A DNA stretch of 64,000 nt from Allodiplogaster sudhausi (GCA_945643635.1 CALZFC010000081.1:1387501-1451500); one strand, 5' to 3'. Shown: positions 51,827 through 64,000, counted from the first letter of the stretch. Notes: generated by a model not told the origin, from the letters alone. A program made the numbers and translations.

Positions 51827-52751
51827 GTATGTAGAGAGAGAGGGAGAGAGAGAGAGTACAGATATACAGATAGAGGGATATGAAGAGAGAGGGAGACGAG
51901 AGGTATGTATGTAGGGGAGAGTCAGAATGAGAGGAAGGAGGGAGCAGAGAGAAAGAGAGAGAGAGAGAGAGAGAGTAGAAGAGATGAAAGAATGAAAAAT
52001 AGAATTGATGTGAAAAGAGAGTGTTATCGGTACTTTCTTTGAGCTCTTCTCATCAATTCCGCGCAATTGCTTTGCTTATCAACTTTGTTTTCTAGACATT
52101 TTATACGCTTACATATAGCAGAGAATGAAATCACAATGTATAGTCTTTTCTTTCTAGCAGGCTCACTGGTGCAAACCAAGTTCGCACTGGCTATGGTTTT
52201 TTTCTATTTTGCTTCTTAGAAATGATCTTTAGGCCATTCCTTTGCATAACATTGCTGTATTTCTCAACGAGTGCTTCCCAACCCAGCCTCAGGTCCATCT
52301 ATATATCTGCTTTTGCTAGATTTGACAATTGTTTTACGCGGTTATGCTATCTATGTATATATTTCGAGTAGATTTATTATACATATTTATACATTAATAT
52401 GTATGTCTATGTATGTATGCATGTACTTCCGCTATATGCTACGTGTGTAATGACAAGGATGAAATGCTAACAGTAATTTCTTTTTCCAAATTAAAATTTG
52501 TGTAATGAATACCGGATAAGAAAATGAATTGAGATGGGTTCATCCGAGATCGGCTGCCCTTTGATTCGTTATCATTATTGGATTTCTCTTCTTTGTTATC
52601 ACAGGGCGAATTCTATTTCCTCCCCGGATGACTCGCTTTTCTACTCCGTATTTGGAGTGTCAATCAAAGAGATAAGATGGAAAGATCTCTTCTCTGCCTG
52701 CTTCATTCTGTACATCTTACGCATTCTAGACAAAGAATACTCTTAAAGTCA
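51827..52751. other. Intergenic; possible unseen 3' exons
   Basis: Contains a GA tract at about 51837-51980 and AT-rich sequence. A 70-codon plus frame at 52534-52746 is unassigned. Confidence 0.4.
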
Positions 52752-54837
52752 GCCGCCGTAGTAAAGTGTCGCTTTTTGAGGGGTAATCCTCAGGATGTTA
52801 CCCATGAGGATAATCTCTCTGAATCTCTAGCATGAGCGTGCTCTCTCGTACTGTCTAGCATGCCACCATTGTTTACCCTCATGGGTAATGGCATGGAAAA
52901 GGCTGTGGGGTAATGTTTGGGTAACGAGGACAGGCCGAGAGAGCATGCAATTCTTGGACACGAGATCAACCTCATGTGTAAAATGGTTATGCCAATGCGC
53001 ATTGGCATAACCGTTTTACCTTTCATCGTCCAGCTCCAAATTACGAATATAGTATTTGTGGTAAAAGTAACGGCGTACTGTCATGAACCATGAAAGATTC
53101 ACTCTAAATTAGCATTTGAATTGTAATAGTAATGTAATTTCATTATGAGTATGTTATTTTAATTGCCGTTTACAGTTAAGTGTATGCTTTATTGTTTTTA
53201 TATATGCCATCACGTGAGTGACGACAAGACGAAGGAGGCCGCCGCGGCTGCAGCAGAAACTACGCCAGCCAATCTGCGCGAGCTGAACGAAGAGGAGAAG
53301 GCCCAGGTTCTTATTCTGCTTATGCTTATTTCGTAAATGAAAACCTTAAACATATTGGGGGATTGTTTGCAGTTTGTTTGTGATTGGTCATGTGTCTTTT
53401 TCTTAGAATAGCGCCACAACTGACACCAATTTAGGCCAATCTAACACCAATCTAGGCCTTTTTCTTTTTTGTCGTTTTGTTTTCCAACTCGGGTGAAGAT
53501 CTTTAGATGAATGTGTAATCAATCCTAATAGTTGCATCTCTCTTTCTCTCTCCCTCTTTCTATCTCTTAAGATGGAAGTGGACTCAGCGGCAGCCGCGCA
53601 AGACGGCGCTGCTCCACCGGCCGAGATGCTCCCGTCGCCTCTCCAGTTCCGCTCTCCAGCTCCACTCTCCAGCTCTCCAGCTCCACATTGCTCGTGCACT
53701 CGGGACGGTTCGTGGTTCTTTCTTCTTCTTTTTTTTAAAATCATTAATTCATTCGTTATTTGAACGTGACCACACGTTAGTTAGCTATCATCAATAGACT
53801 CATCAACTTGGCAATGTTCTTTTTATTTGAATTATTCATTTTTCGACGCATTTTACGTTTTTAGAGGCCATTTTACGGGTTACTGTAATACTGTAAGTTG
53901 GGAATGTTCCTTTCTACTTTGAATACGGTGGATTTTCATATGTAATTCAAAATTCTTCTTCAGTTGGTCTGACGCTTGATCCTGCCGCGACTCTCACTGC
54001 AGCGCCAAGGGATTCGACATCTGTTTCGCCATTCCCCACTGTATTCCCTTCGGTACCGTCTCGGCCATCTGGAATGCATACTCGAATCTTGATTCTACCA
54101 TGATTCCGTATTTATGCTGGAAATTCCTGTTGTGTTGTGGAATGGATGTGATCTGTGTGTTTGCTCTCCCTCCATTTTTTCTTTTGGTATAAGTTAAGCT
54201 TGCGGATTCAGGAACACATTGAAAGTGAAAGAGCCAGCAGCTCAGAGTCTGTTGTTCCTTGCCACAGTTACTAGTTCTTGTGCTAGAAAGCGACTTTATT
54301 ATAGGATATTCCTTGTAACTTGGTAGTTAGTGATGGCGTGGATAATGTTCAACTTAATGAAAACAAATAGCTCATTTTAGTCTGTATTATACGCAGATTT
54401 TTCCTCTTGTGTTTTTGTTTTTCTTCCTCTTTTCTTCTTTTCTCTTTTGTAAGGCTGATTTCCATGTACACTCTTGTTTAGACCCATCCATTAGCTTCTC
54501 ATTCACTGTTTGATAACATTATTGTTACAAATAGCTGTTTTTGCTGTAGGTGAATTTCCAATAAGAAAATGATGAATATAAAGTGTGCTGCAGCAAGGTG
54601 TAGTTGTAGTCCGCATCGGAATGGTCCCAAATAGGAGCGACAGAAGAATGAAGATGAAGCAGGGATGACTGAGGGATGGATGACAGCAGCAAAGAATATA
54701 CGAAAGGAAAAGATAGCATCTTTCAGCTGACATTACCCTCAGGATAATGCCCGGCGAAACTGAGTGGTAATGGTTTTACCCTCATGGGTAACAACCTCAG
54801 GATTACCCCTCAAAAAGCGACAATTTACTACGGCGGC
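52752..54837. mobile_element. 2.1-kb element bounded by 58-bp inverted repeats, enclosing a gene
   Basis: Left arm 52752-52809 (starting GCCGCCGTAGTAAAGTGTCG) and right arm 54780-54837 (reverse complement) match with about four mismatches. TTACCC/GGGTAA motifs recur inside both ends (52869-52890, 52910-52930, 54733-54775). A 28-bp perfect palindrome is at 52985-53012. No transposase was recognised and no clean target duplication was seen, so this is either a non-autonomous DNA transposon or two inverted copies of a small repeat flanking a gene. Confidence 0.7.
53217..54103 (+). CDS. Ala/Pro/Ser-rich small protein inside the inverted-repeat element
   Basis: Exons about 53217-53306, 53572-53707 and 53964-54103 join in phase. 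They read SDDKTKEAAAAAAETTPAN, LRELNEEEKAQ, MEVDSAAAAQDGAAPPAEML and RDVGLTLDPAATLTAAP, ending ILILP and TGA at 54101-54103. The start is not found; the ATG at 53572 could start a 90-aa product. No domain is recognised and composition suggests disorder. CT and TTAAG acceptor context support the second exon. Coding status is moderately likely, function unknown. Confidence 0.5.
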
Positions 54838-55020
54838 AGATATAAAAAGAACGGCGGAGGTCATGATTTCGTCACTTGTCAGGTTAGTTAATCGCCAAAA
54901 ATATTTACAAAAGTAACATAAGTAGTATAATTATTTCACACGTTATTTACGACACACGAAAAAAAAAACATAATTTAAGCCAATCAGAATGGTTAATTGA
55001 TTTTGTCGATCACTCGTTTC
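54838..55020. other. Short intergenic
   Basis: AT-rich; no gene seen. Confidence 0.5.
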
Positions 55021-55372
55021 TCAATTAAGAATCGCTGGCGTATAAACAAATTCTGTGGCTCCGTTCGATGAAAGTAGCCACGTACGAGAGGGTCTGTGAA
55101 AGGGAAAGAACCAAATAGTTAAAAAAAGAAACACGAGCCCGACTCGTAATCTGAGAATTTTTTTCTGGGCGCTCTTCTTCATGTAATGCCAAGTATTTAC
55201 TCTTTGTTTAGGAGAAATGAGATTCGATGAAGACTTATTGTTAGAAAAAGATTTGAAATGACCGAAATATGAGATCAGTGAGAGGAGGAATGGACTGATT
55301 GTATGTTGAAAGCGGGGAGAAAAGTTGGGGGTTGTAGTAGAGTGTGACAGAGGGAGACATACAGGATGTGAA

Positions 55373-55406
<34 letters not shown>

Positions 55407-57024
55407 AGAAAGAAAGGAGAGAGCAAGAGGGTAAGAGAGAAAGGACAGAGCAGAAGAGTGAGAAAAAGTGAGAGAGAGAAAGAGAGAGAGAGAGGAGAGA
55501 GTGAGAGGAGAGCGAGAGAGAGAGGAGAGAGAGACGTCTCGTGTAGCAGCTCATCTACGAATTCGTCGCTAGCCGCTTGCTTTGCCGCCGCTGAAAATAC
55601 ACGAGAACTTTCTTACGAAGGATTGGTCAAGAGGATACAACTAATGCATATTTTCTTTCAGGCAATGAGTTTTCGCACCATTATTTGTCGTCTTATTCAT
55701 TCAGTTTCTAATGAGACTTGAGAGAATCTTTCTATATTGGTTTCAAGTTGTCTTTAAATCTCCGAGCAGTTCATACAAGAGGACGAAGACTGTCGTCAGT
55801 CTGGCGGAAGGCGAGGAGATGCCACTTCAGACAGACTGAGACAAACACGGCAACGACCTCGACGATGAACACCACGAGGAAGAAAAGAGAGCGCGAGTCT
55901 ATCCAGCCTCTTCGGTCTGCAACTTCTCCCTTCTTCTCTTTCACTGTCTCTACCTTGATACGGTAGCTTTCTACTTATTTATGCACATCTATGCATTGAA
56001 CCCTCAGGAGTTGAAAAGATCTTGGAAAGACTACGTCATTAGTGAGGATGAGAGGGTGTAAAAAGAATGTGTAAGTCCGAACAATGAACGGAGAAAGAGA
56101 AAAAGAAAAAGAGAGAGAGAGAGAGAAACAGGAGAGAGAAAGATAGAGAAAGAGAGAGAGAAAGTGCAAGGGAGAAATTCGAGTGGCGAGAAGATAAGAT
56201 GGATTAGCTGGGTACCTCGAGTGCTCGCCGTTCGCTTCTCTTCAAGCGGTGAAACTTGAAAGAGAGACAGGAAGACTATGAGAGACGCTCCTTTGATGAG
56301 CAGTCCAAGGGTCTGAAAAGTAAGAGAGAGAGAGGGGGAGAGAGAAGGGAAAGCGAGAGAAAGAGAGAGGGAGAGATGGCAGGGAAAGAGAGATCGAGAT
56401 CGTAGGGTTCTAATTCATGGTTCATTCTTGCTTACGCACAGCTCATCATATATTGCCCTTGCTGCAAGACCTTACAATCTGTAGGCAGATCTATAAGATT
56501 ATGGCCAATTTGCTCAGGAACACAAATATCCATTTAGAGAGCTCATGTTGATCGAAAGGAAGAAAGATGAAGGACTAAATGGGTAACAAATTATTCGGAG
56601 ACTGACAGCCATGAGAGTGCACGTCCACACATCGAACTGAGAATGTCGCTTGAGAGAGAAGAGAAGATAGACGAGGAGGAGAGAGGGCAGGAGAAGGCAG
56701 GTCAGAGAGAGAGGGTAGTAGAGAACTATGCAGGCACACGAGGCCACCCCGTACAGCAGACACAGCAGCATCGACAACTTCTGCAAAGAGGTCCATTCAG
56801 ATCAAGGACTGCGAGAGAGAGATAAAGAGAGAGAGAGAAACAGAGAGAGGGGGAGAGAGAGAGCGCGAGAGAGAGAGAGAGAGAAGATAAGAGGCTGATA
56901 CGGGAGTGTTGAATTGTGTGGCTGGCTGTGCCTTGCGAGTGGAGGCTGCCCCGGATGACTTGCGACGGCTGTTGGAGGGGCCGAGAGCCTCTTCATCCAC
57001 TGGCCGAGTGTTGATGAAGATCAT
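55021..57024 (-). CDS. Small multi-pass membrane protein, unknown family
   Basis: Seven exons keep phase throughout: 57024-56902, 56780-56727, 56648-56607, 56312-56216, 55898-55791, 55590-55536, 55093-55021, giving 183 aa. A basic, Ser-rich N-terminus (NSRRKSSGAASTRK) is followed by hydrophobic segments LSMLLCLLYGVASCACI, about WTCTLMATLGLLI and ASLIVFLSLFQV, and FFLVVFIVEVVAVFVSVC. The C-terminus is acidic then ends VYTPAILN. Three to four membrane passes are predicted. The unbroken phase over six introns supports a real gene, but I cannot name the family. GA-rich introns separate the exons. Confidence 0.65.
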
Positions 57025-57802
57025 TAGAGTGCGATCACTACAATCAGAGATGAAAGGAATCTCAGGAGTTCAGCTATCAACGCCCTCGCTCCTCTCAAGA
57101 CATCACAAGAAAACAACACTACTTCAGAAATAAACACGATGCTAAATATAGACAATAAATGTGATATTTTCTCTTCCCTCTCGGCATGTGTTCTTTTGAC
57201 GTAAGGTAACGCGAATGCCTTCACGAATCTCGTGTTTCTATTGTTTTCTCAATTTCCCTTGTTCTCTCTCTCTCTCTCTTTCTCTCCCTTCATCTCTCTC
57301 TATCTGTATCTCCCTCACTTATTCTCTCGACCAATCTCTCTTTCTCTTTCTCCTTTTCTCCGTCTCGTTGTCTTTCAATCATTCTCACTCTTCCGTGCCA
57401 AATGCAGGCATTTCGTTTTCCAGAGGCGCGCAAGGCACGTTTGCCCCTTAGGCAGTCTCGCTGATGGAAACGGGAAGAAAGGAAAGGGTGCAAAAAATCT
57501 TGAAAGGCAAAGCCAGGCAAATGAGAGGTGAACAAGAGGAAGTGAGAAGGATAGAGATGAAAGAGAAAAAGGAGTGAAGAGAGAGAGAGTGGAAGAGAGA
57601 GAGAAAGAGAGAGATAGAAAGAGGAAGCGAAGATTGGAAGACAAAGGGAAGGGTGAGATGGAGAGGGAGAAATGAACACGAGAAAAGAAGTATGAGCGAA
57701 AAAAGCCGTGGCCGCCATGGGAGAAGATGAAAAAAAGTTTGTCGCCCGCATCGGCAGCGAAGGGCGAATCCCCTGAGGGACGCGCACCCAGCATTGCCCC
57801 CG

Positions 57803-57927
57803 GGAGAGAGCACGGGAAAGTGAGAGAGCGCCGGGGGAGGGAGGGAGGGCCAAGTCAAAGATAAAGGAGAGAGCATGGGAGAGTGAGAGAGCGCAGGGGG
57901 AGAGAGGGAGGGCCAAGTCAAAGATAA
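57803..57927. repeat. ~63-bp tandem duplication
   Basis: GAGAGAGCACGGGAAAGTG... followed by GGGCCAAGTCAAAGATAAAG occurs twice in a row, with minor differences. Confidence 0.85.
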
Positions 57928-58168
57928 AGGACGATATTTCATGCGAGAGGCCCACGTGGTCGAAAACCGCAGCGACAAGCACAAAGGAATGTTTTGAGGC
58001 CAAAGAATTCATGCCTTCTTTCACACGACACTGGTAAATACTTCTTTTTTTTTGCCAACCCGAAACACGCTAACATCCAAAATCACGAGGCCGCGTGCTA
58101 GAGTCAAATAAGCCCCAATAATCGCTTCTTGCTAGGGAGAGAAAGGATGAAAGAGGGAGAGAGAGAGG

Positions 58169-58200
<32 letters not shown>

Positions 58201-58989
58201 AGATGAGGGAAAGAGGGAGAATAGTAAATTAAGAGAATAAAGAAGTTCAGATTACTAGCCAAGAAGTAAAGCAACTGCAGCAACAACAGAAACAGATGGA
58301 CAGTGGCTACTCCAGAATACACCAACAATTTATCTTAAGCTCCCTTCTCACTATTTCCCCCCTATTCTCTCTCTGTCTCTCTCTCTCTATCTATCTCTCT
58401 CTCTCTCACTGTTTTTCTCTCCCTGTCATTTTCTCTCTCTATCACTCTTGACCCGTTTCACTTTTGCCATCTCGTTTTCTCTTGAGGAATTTGTAGAAGA
58501 TGATTGTGATTCAGGGTGTGAGATATCAGGGATGTAAGAGAGCAATAAGAGAGCGTGAGCGAGAAAGAGAATGAAAGAGAAAGAGAGTGAGAAAGAAAGA
58601 GAGTGAGAGTGAAAGAGAGAGAGAGGGTGATGTAACAAGGATAAGTGAACGAGACAATTCATTAAAAATCAGGACACGCGGAGAGATGTAGGAATCCTGA
58701 CTTTCGTCTCTCCGCTGCACGATCAAAACTTATTGTCGCTTATTCGCTTCTTCCAAATGCCTTCCGATTCAAACTACGGAAATGGAATGGAAAAGGCAGG
58801 GTCTACCAAAAGTCTCGAAATGACAAATCTGCCTAGGAATCTTTTATTGCCAAGTCATCAGCATTTTAAGAGACCTCGCAACAAATGAATTTCAAAGCTT
58901 CTGAAGCTACGAAAAAGACGAGAATGTAATAGATATGGACGGAGAATGAAAAAGATGAGACTGGAGGGAGCAGCTGGCTAGGCAATGCG

Positions 58990-59400
58990 AATCTCTCTCC
59001 TCCCTCCCTCTCTTTCTCTCTCTCTTTGATCCCTTTCTCTCTCTCTCCTCCCTCCCTCTCTTTCTCTCTCTCTCTTTCTCTCTCTCTTTGATCCCTTTCT
59101 TTCTCTCTCCTCCCTCCCTCTCTTTCTCTCTCTCTTTGATCCCTTTCTCTCTCTCTCCTCCCTCCCTCTCTTTCTCTCTCTCTCTTTCTCTCTCTCTCTT
59201 TGATCCCTTTCTCTCTCTCCTCCCTCCCTCTCTTTCTCGCTCTCTTTGATCCCTTTCTCTCTCTCTCCTCCCTCCCTCTCTTTCTCACTCTCTTTGATCC
59301 CTTTCTCTCTCTCTCTCTCCTCCCTCCCTCTCTTTCTCACTCTCTTTGATCCCTTTCTCTCTCTCTCTCCTCCATCCCTCTCTTTCTCACTCTCTTTCAT
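58990..59400. repeat. CT-rich minisatellite, about nine ~45-bp units
   Basis: Each unit contains CTCCTCCCTCCCTCTCTTTC, a variable CT run and TTTGATCCCTTTC. Unit length varies with the CT run. Confidence 0.92.
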
Positions 59401-60685
59401 CAATTTCTCTAACCCTACTTCTCCGCTTCTCTTCCTATGGTTTTCATTCGCTCTCTCCCACCTCTGCCCTCTCAACCAAGAACAATATAAGTTGACACTC
59501 CTTGTCCTTTAAGTTTGACACAAAGATACTCTCCACTTTTCTTCTCCTTCCATAGTGCTCTCCAGATATCCAATACTTGAAATCTCTTATTTTTAAAAAG
59601 GTCGCGAATGGAATCTATAGGCCAATCTTAATTTGGGCTATAGAGAGAGACTTCGCCTGGAGAGAAGTGCAAAGGTCCTTAGAATCAGCTGAGAGACCCA
59701 ACTTACTCGTCTTAGAGAGATTCTCACTTGAAAATAACGGAGAAGGCCAGAAAAGTCAGAACAGATTGATTCTCTGGATTCTCAAGGGGAGGGGCTGGCC
59801 ATCCGAAACAATTGACAGTGACAAATTGAAAAGGCAGAAAAAAAGGCCAGGCGTGAGAATCTGGAGGAAGAGACCAGAGAGGGGAAAGGAGCTCTCGACA
59901 CCACGCACTTCTTGATTCACGGTCTATTCAGAAATTACGGAAAGTCTACACACTTTTTACAAATGATATTTAGGCCCTGCCAATGGCAGAGCTGAGAACA
60001 TTGAACGTGGAAGAGACAATGCGAGAGGAAAGAAAGAATTGAGGGAGTGGAAAGAGAAGAAAAGAACCGACGAAGACGTTTGTATGGCGTGGCAAATGTA
60101 AGCTAGAAATGGAAGAAGATTGGAGAGAAAGGGAGAGGGGGAGGGAAAGGAAAGGCTGGAGAGGAAACTGGCAACTCCCCTTCCTGCTCCGCCCAGTCAT
60201 CAACACACACTGCAACAATGGCAGAATGGACATCCACGACTGGCTTTTCCTTAACGGGACAAGCGTGGACAGCACCAACAACCACCACCTGCTGTTCTTT
60301 CGTGGCTAAACAGTGACATTTTGTGACGCACGAGCTTTATCCTCAAAACATCAGAAATCGCAACGAAAAGACACACAACTTCTATCGCTTTCGGATGCAC
60401 AACTGCGGTATTACGGTATCCTCGACAATTAATAAGTTGTGATTAAAGCAGATATGGAAATAACCGTATTGAAAACAAAAAGATAAAACATAAGAACAAA
60501 TAGTTTACATTGACCGATTGGAAAGGCTCTCGATTTGTTCTTTTGTGCCAGTGAGGACCCTATTCTGTAGCTTCTTCTCGGTGTCCTTTGAGAGAGACCA
60601 AGTGTTTGGTCTCTTGCAAGAGGGGATGCGTAGAATAAACAAAAGCAGTTACAGGACAAAAGTGGGCAGAGATACTTAAGAAACG

Positions 60686-60945
60686 CTAAAGAAAGCTGTT
60701 CAATCCAACTAAAGATATAGAAAGAAGAGGGAACCAGTGAGTTGCTGTACAAGAATTGCATACAAATCCGCCACAGAAACATAGAGAAGAATATTCGATG
60801 TCCACTTTGTGATTGTAGTCTGCAGGGGACTGGTAGCATCTGAGAGAAAAAGGGGAGAGAGAGAAGAGAGGAAATAGAGGAGAGAGAGAAGGAGAGAGGA
60901 AGACAGAGAGAGAGAGAGTGAGTGAGAGATAGAGAGAGTGAGAGA

Positions 60946-60983
<38 letters not shown>

Positions 60984-62106
60984 CTTCGCTGATAAAGAAT
61001 GTACTCGACTGACCTGTCATCAGTTGACTCAGGATGAAGAGTGAGATTTACAAGACGATGAAAGCAGCCACGGAGAGTTGACACTTCCACTCCGCCTTAA
61101 CAGACACCCGATTCACGCCCTCCTTCTGGCTCCATTTTGCTTCATCTTTATCTCCATTTCCTTCATTCTCTCTCTATACTATCCCCCTCACAGCGTTCCG
61201 AGCAGCAGCATCGGTTCATTTCTCACTAATTTATTGCCCACGAATTAGAAACATTTTCCTAAGCGGTATACATTTTTGAACAGACGCGTCCTAAGGAAAA
61301 CTCGACCGCAACGAGAGAAAACATCAAAATAAGTTCACGGGCCATGTCCGTAGATTAGTACAATCCAAGGAAATGTACGCAGATTAGTAAAATATCAGAT
61401 GCTCCCCAAACTACTGGGGTCAAAACGCTGTGCCCCTAGTCTCTTTCTATGATCAACAAATATGTTCAACGTACCATCCGGAAGAATCTGCGTAGAAGTC
61501 CATTTCATGCACTTCCCCGAGCAGTTCACTGCTGTTCGATCCGCATAGATTCTAGTAAGAAGTGAGATAGAGAGAGAGAGACCGAGAGAGAGAGAGAGAG
61601 AGAGACGGGGAGAGAAATGAAGAGATAGCGGTAAAAAAAAGTTAAGATAGAGCGAGAAAGAGAGATAGAGAAAGGAACGGAGTGAAAAAAGGTGAGAGAG
61701 AAAGGGAGTGAGAGAGAGAAAGAGAAAGAGAGAGAGAGAGAGAGAGAGATACCGTATAGGCCCAAAGATACATGAGAGATTAGCGAGGGGAGGAAGCAGA
61801 GAGTCGTTGAGAGGGAGAAGCCCTTCTATTCGATCCAAGTAGTACGACCAGTTCGGATTGGAGGTGCATGAGAAACACTCGGCTAAAGGGCAACAAATCA
61901 ACCTTTTTCTCCTAAAACATAATTAAAAGAATAGGGCACAACTTTTCGCTCGAGTATTTATTTAGCACCGTTTTCATCCCATAAAAAAATATGTCAAGAA
62001 CGACGACAATCAATTAAAACAGTTGTGACAAACTTTGCGCTGCCGAAGTGAGAGTTGCGTAGAGGAGGAGGAGAGTGAGAGCAGAGGAAGAAAAGGAATA
62101 CTTCAT
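60686..62106 (-). CDS. Ly6/QVR-like GPI-anchored cysteine-rich protein
   Basis: Five exons in phase: 62106-62034, 61882-61753, 61551-61475, 61095-61014, 60839-60686, giving 171 aa. A signal peptide (MKYSFSSSALTLLLLYATLTS) leads into ECFSCTSNPNWSYYL, CSGKCMKWTSTQILPDG, GVEVSTLRGCF, CYQSPADYN, LCFCGGFVCN, and a hydrophobic end WFPLLSISLVGLNSFL fitting a GPI-attachment signal. The paired-Cys spacing, the RGC motif and the terminal C..CN are typical of Ly6/uPAR three-finger proteins such as Quiver/Sleepless or nematode ODR-2/HOT relatives, which modulate ion channels or sensory neurons. The subfamily is inferred. Confidence 0.78.
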
Positions 62107-62280
62107 TCCGGCAGCGAGGGTCGCACTCGCCCTTCCTTTCCACAACCGACGCTGACCCGGCCAGCCATCGTTACTCATTATTCATGAATCACTCAAGTCT
62201 CCTCTCGCCAGTATCACGAGATATCAAGGAGAAAGAAAGAGAGGTAGAGAGAGAAAGGAGGGAATGAAAAATATAGAGAA

Positions 62281-62354
<74 letters not shown>

Positions 62355-62983
62355 AGAGAGAGAATGAGAGAGAGAGAGAGAGAGCGAGGGAGAGAGAGAG
62401 AACCCCCCCTTTCCATAAAGGCCCACACGGATAGGTGCTGAGTAAGCTGGACCGTGACATTGATTGCTGACTGTTCCGATAGGGGATTGAAGATGCGCAG
62501 AGAGCAGCAGGACAGTGTTTGGCTTCTCCTTCTTCTTCTCTCTCTCTCGTTTTCCCTCTCGGAGCATCTCGCACTCTTCCATTCAGTCTTTCCTTCTCTC
62601 CCCACCTTTCGCTCGCTCTCTCTGTATTTCTCTCTCTCTCTCTCGCTGTGCCAAGAATTGTAACTTTCCAGGATCAGGTGCATAATGCAACGAAGTTCAT
62701 GTTTCTTACAATAGTATATGTTTCTGAAAAGAAGGCATATTGTATGAACAAATATGCACGCATGTTCATCCTAAAACTGGATGTTATTTGTTACTAGAAA
62801 ACACCCACGGACAGTCAAGAATATACATTTTACAGTAATCCGAAATGATAACACCGTGCAAAAAAATTAATTGGTCATCAGTGTGCCTAATAGAGAACGC
62901 ACACCAGTAATTATCAATGCAACTTCACGAAATAACAAACAAATTCAACAAAGCAAAGAACTCTTAGGGAAACCTATGAAGAA
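62107..62983. other. Intergenic with long GA tract
   Basis: A (GA)n tract of about 110 bases lies at 62285-62400, and a CT tract at about 62535-62645. The rest is AT-rich. No gene is seen. Confidence 0.6.
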
Positions 62984-63786
62984 CTACAAAAGATTATGGT
63001 TCCACCGGAACTTGCCAGTGAATATCTTAGGAGCATGAAGGAGGCCGGTGCAGGGGTGCTGTCCCTGCACCTCACACATGCATTGGCGACCGCAGTTCGA
63101 GCCGAAGCTGGCGGGGTTCAGCTGCGCCATCTTCTCCAAGGATTCTCGCTTCCTAACCAACTCCGTCTTCCCCAGAGTGGTCATCAACTCAGTCTCGATC
63201 TCTTCTCTGCTCAGGCCTTCCAGATCAAAAGTCACTTCACGACCGTCTTCTAAAATATGAAAAGAAAATGGTACATTTCTTTTAACACAGGGGACATCTA
63301 AGCACATAAAAGGGCACAGAAAGCTAGAATGAAACAACTACAACAACACTCAACTAAACTGGATATAAAAAATTGAAAGGAAACAGGAGTAAAGATGGCA
63401 CGAACCCAAGAACGCTGTGGCGAAAGGAGTGGTTACTTTGTCGGACATCTTGATGAGTTGTACACTCGGGTTGTGATACTGAAGCTGTGCCCAGTGCCAG
63501 AAAACAAAATCGCGAGCCCCCACTTGGTGCGATTCGGGCCGGCGATGGAAACCCATTGAGAATACCTGGAAGAAACCGAACTATCTCTACCAGGTTGCAT
63601 TCTAACAAACTCAATTATTGCATGCTCGCTATCTAAAAAAAAATAACCGAAAATATTAAAGAGATATCAAGGTAAATAAAAAGATCGAGTACAACTAACA
63701 TGGACATTATCGCGGAACTTGATTTTGCCCTGCTGGAGGTAGAAGAATGTCCTCCGAAGAGGCATTGCTCCATGCATGAAAGGCAT
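62984..63786 (-). CDS. mrps-25: Mitochondrial small-subunit ribosomal protein mS25
   Basis: Three exons in phase: 63786-63700, 63565-63406, 63249-62984, giving 170 aa (human 173). The start MPFMHGAMPLRRTFFYLQQG matches the family's basic N-terminus. VGARDFVFWHWAQLQYHNPS, EDGREVTFDLEG and LNPASFG follow in family order. The C-terminal cysteine cluster (CGRQCMCEVQGQHPC) aligns with the cysteines of human mS25 that help bind an iron-sulfur cluster in the mitoribosome small subunit. It acts in mitochondrial translation. Confidence 0.93.
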
Positions 63787-64000
63787 AGTCGCTAGAGATG
63801 AAGAGAAGAAGGAACTCCTGAAGAGAGAGCTTCGAATGGGAATACCCAGAGCAATCGCATCGCAAATTACATGGTAACGTGTTCACCAAAATGTTAGTTG
63901 AATATACACAAGAAATCGCAGCGGATGGCAAACCGATATAAGAGTAGAAGTACTCAATTAACAACAACGACAAAATTTTATTTACCAACTGTCGGCATTA
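63787..64000. other. Upstream of mS25, window edge
   Basis: Probable 5' region of the mS25 gene; nothing else is seen. Confidence 0.4.

Larger units (their letters stand above)
57025..60685. other. Long low-complexity region without assignable genes
   Basis: GA/CT tracts alternate with unique patches. Unassigned frames include a plus frame at 59577-59915 (112 codons, starting MKSLIFKKVANGIYRPILIW) and a minus exon-like block near 60308-60160 (KEQQVVVVGAVHACPVKEKP), which is weakly reminiscent of a transthyretin-like start. Neither is supported enough to call. Confidence 0.4.

Noticed and set aside
58866..59475. Arg/Glu-rich repeat protein frames
   Set aside because: They are translations of the CT minisatellite in antisense.

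Overview
The window is nematode genomic DNA, probably chromadorean. Three observations support this. A spliced-leader RNA gene at 17379-17358 (minus) differs from the classic nematode SL1 at one base. There is a transthyretin-like secreted protein, a family typical of nematodes. Most genes are compact with many short introns. Sequence between exons is dominated by (CT)n/(GA)n tracts. I rebuilt exons by hand from splice signals, reading-phase continuity and remembered family sequences; no alignment was run.

0-16.8 kb holds a CDKL kinase (+), a GT92 glycosyltransferase (+), a CK1/TTBK-type kinase (-), a ZHP/RNF212-type RING protein (-), eIF5 (-) and an unresolved stretch. 16.8-30.5 kb is one gene, ttll-9 (-). 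Its last intron is 11.5 kb and contains the SL RNA gene, strong hairpins and a tandem array of about nine ~1.2 kb satellite units that runs right up to the exon edge. 30.8-32.6 kb is a PLCXD-family gene (-) that has lost a catalytic histidine and lies only 290 bp upstream of ttll-9.

35.4-40 kb carries two convergent aquaporin paralogues. 41.3-42 kb has a MITE-like element and a 40-bp-arm foldback. 43-47.6 kb has a decayed rps-23, SmD2, a small heat-shock protein and a transthyretin-like gene. 48.7-54.8 kb has a Lys-rich protein with a likely lipidated N-terminus, an unidentified charged protein, and a 2.1 kb terminal-inverted-repeat element that encloses a small three-exon gene. 55-64 kb has a multi-pass membrane protein, a Ly6-like GPI-anchored protein and mitochondrial ribosomal protein mS25, separated by GA/CT minisatellites.

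No single pathway links these genes. Several touch cilia and microtubules (CDKL, TTLL9, possibly the CK1/TTBK-type kinase) or RNA processing and translation (SmD2, SL RNA, eIF5, mS25, rps-23 remnant). The strongest unusual signals are the SL RNA with an expanded internal repeat, the satellite array inside ttll-9 with two one-base defects in that gene, the missing splice acceptor in the CK1 gene, and the gene-carrying inverted-repeat element.
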